Part shown: positions 63,212 to 64,000 of the stretch, in pieces | Layout of the letters: each line of letters starts with the position of its first letter | Position numbering within the stretch: the stretch's first letter is position 1 | Assembly (NCBI RefSeq): GCF_000304475.1 | Contig: NC_018941.1 | Coordinates: 682,001 to 746,000, forward strand | Reading direction: 5' to 3' | Length of the DNA: 64,000 nt | Origin: Kazachstania africana CBS 2517 | Taxonomy: Eukaryota; Ascomycota; Saccharomycetes; Saccharomycetales; Saccharomycetaceae | Made by a program: the position numbers and the translations under genes | Notes under the pieces: model-generated | Database searches by the model: none | What the model was told of the DNA's origin: nothing | The model's input: the letters and a program-made list of their open reading frames with translations, nothing else

Positions 63212-63532
63212 CTAATCCTGTATTTGTTCTTGTTGTCTTTTCAATTCTAGTTCTCTATCAATCTGACTATTTCTAAAATCGATAAGTCTCTTTTGTTTGA
63301 AATAATTTATCCAACTTGTAGCACAATTTTTATTGAATTTTTTACTCTCATCTTTACAATTTTGATTAATTAATTTTTCATTTTTTGGATCTAATGAATT
63401 AATCACATTAATCTTATCCAGACAATTAAAAAAGTCATCTCTTGATTCCCAACATAATTCTCTTTGTTTCCTATTATTTTCAAAATCTTTATTACTGTCT
63501 GAACTATTTGAAAAAAATGGTATCCAAACCAT
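63212..63532 (-). CDS. COA6: Cytochrome c oxidase assembly factor Coa6
   Basis: Coa6 is an intermembrane-space protein that helps deliver copper to the Cox2 CuA site. The 106-residue product (S. cerevisiae 104) has the twin-cysteine pattern CX9C at Cys27/Cys37 (CWESRDDFFNCLD) and CX10C at Cys59/Cys70, the specific Coa6 arrangement, then SWINYFKQKRLIDF, which is conserved. An in-frame GTG at 63553 lies upstream; the ATG at 63532 is preferred. In S. cerevisiae COA6 is YMR244C-A, close to ZRC1, so this end of the XIII block is retained, with HSP30 intervening. Confidence 0.95.
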   Translation of the reverse strand: MVWIPFFSNSSDSNKDFENNRKQRELCWESRDDFFNCLDKINVINSLDPKNEKLINQNCKDESKKFNKNCATSWINYFKQKRLIDFRNSQIDRELELKRQQEQIQD

Positions 63533-64000
63533 GCTTGAAGCGGAACTACTCACAAATTACAGTATAATTACTACTAGTTATTTAGATCAAATTGTAATAT
63601 AATAAAAGTACTATGCACTCACTAACTATCCATCATTTTTTTTCTTTCAGTAATTAGTTATCCCATCACAAGTATTATCTCCCTTAAAATTTCCCCAGAG
63701 AATATCAAATGAGACGAAAACAAAATAATTGATTTTTTCAATTATCCGCTGAATCACTGTATACGAATACACGTGACTGATAAATGAATGACCGGAAACA
63801 AGAATAATTAGCCACTAGCCATCTGGTCAATGGCAACTGATGATGACGATGATAACGACATCAGTTGTGGATACCCATCGACACTTGACAGGGAAGAACA
63901 GCACACGTAGTCACATTTACACTGGGCTGGTTTTCGTCAACAAAGATCATTCAAGCAACCGCTGAGCGGCACGCCATGAGACACAAAAAAAAATTGTTGT
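63533..64000 (-). promoter_or_regulatory. COA6 upstream region to window end
   Basis: This 468 bp end segment lies upstream of COA6. A CACGTGAC E-box occurs near 63771. Nothing coding is seen; the next gene is outside the window. Confidence 0.4.

Overview
This window is budding-yeast nuclear DNA from the family Saccharomycetaceae. It is AT-rich, densely packed with long uninterrupted ORFs, and the few introns have the yeast signals GTATGT and TACTAAC. Almost every protein is recognisable against Saccharomyces cerevisiae. All identities rest on recognising protein sequence, on gene order and on motifs read by eye; no search was run.

Layout, left to right: TRS130 (5' part only), ESC1, ERG8, a YMR221C-type transporter, FSH2, MRE11, RDL1, RDL2, MRPL44 (intron), YMR226C, SNF2, TAF7, MTF1, RRP5, RPS10 (intron), PEP5/VPS11, FUS2, RRS1, TRI1/UAF30, RNA1, MBF1, TAF9, DFG5, a large ankyrin-RCC1-BTB protein, RNT1, CUS1, YHM2, NOP58, RPL20 (intron splitting the start codon), an SPS4-like gene, ZRC1/COT1, HSP30 and COA6. 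I saw no tRNA, rRNA, transposon, CRISPR array or centromere.

The order interleaves the two S. cerevisiae duplicate blocks on chromosomes XIII (YMR218C-YMR244C-A) and XV (YOR285W-YOR316C). RDL1, RDL2, SNF2, RRS1, MBF1, NOP58 and SPS4 lie on XV in S. cerevisiae; most of the others lie on XIII. Many genes of both blocks are missing here (UBP8, RNH1, BCH1, RRP36, MPD1, YPK9, BUD7, ISW2, CPA1). That is expected of a species that shares the whole-genome duplication but sorted the duplicate copies independently, as in the Vanderwaltozyma/Tetrapisispora lineage. The genus is an inference.

Functionally, the window holds a ribosome-synthesis set (RRP5, RRS1, NOP58, RNT1, RPS10, RPL20) with visible RRPE/PAC or Rap1-type promoter elements. 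It also holds transcription and chromatin factors (SNF2, TAF7, TAF9, MBF1, ESC1, TRI1), mitochondrial genes (MTF1, MRPL44, YHM2, RDL2, COA6), trafficking genes (TRS130, PEP5), a mating gene with pheromone-response elements (FUS2) and a probable sporulation gene with a middle sporulation element (SPS4-like).

The items most worth a second look are the IBTK-like ankyrin-RCC1-BTB gene between DFG5 and RNT1, the RPL20 initiator codon split by its intron, the histidine-poor ZRC1-type zinc transporter, the lysine-rich extension of Rnt1, an HSP30 gene in an unexpected place, and a GC-rich block in the RPL20 upstream region. I found no convincing wholly new system.
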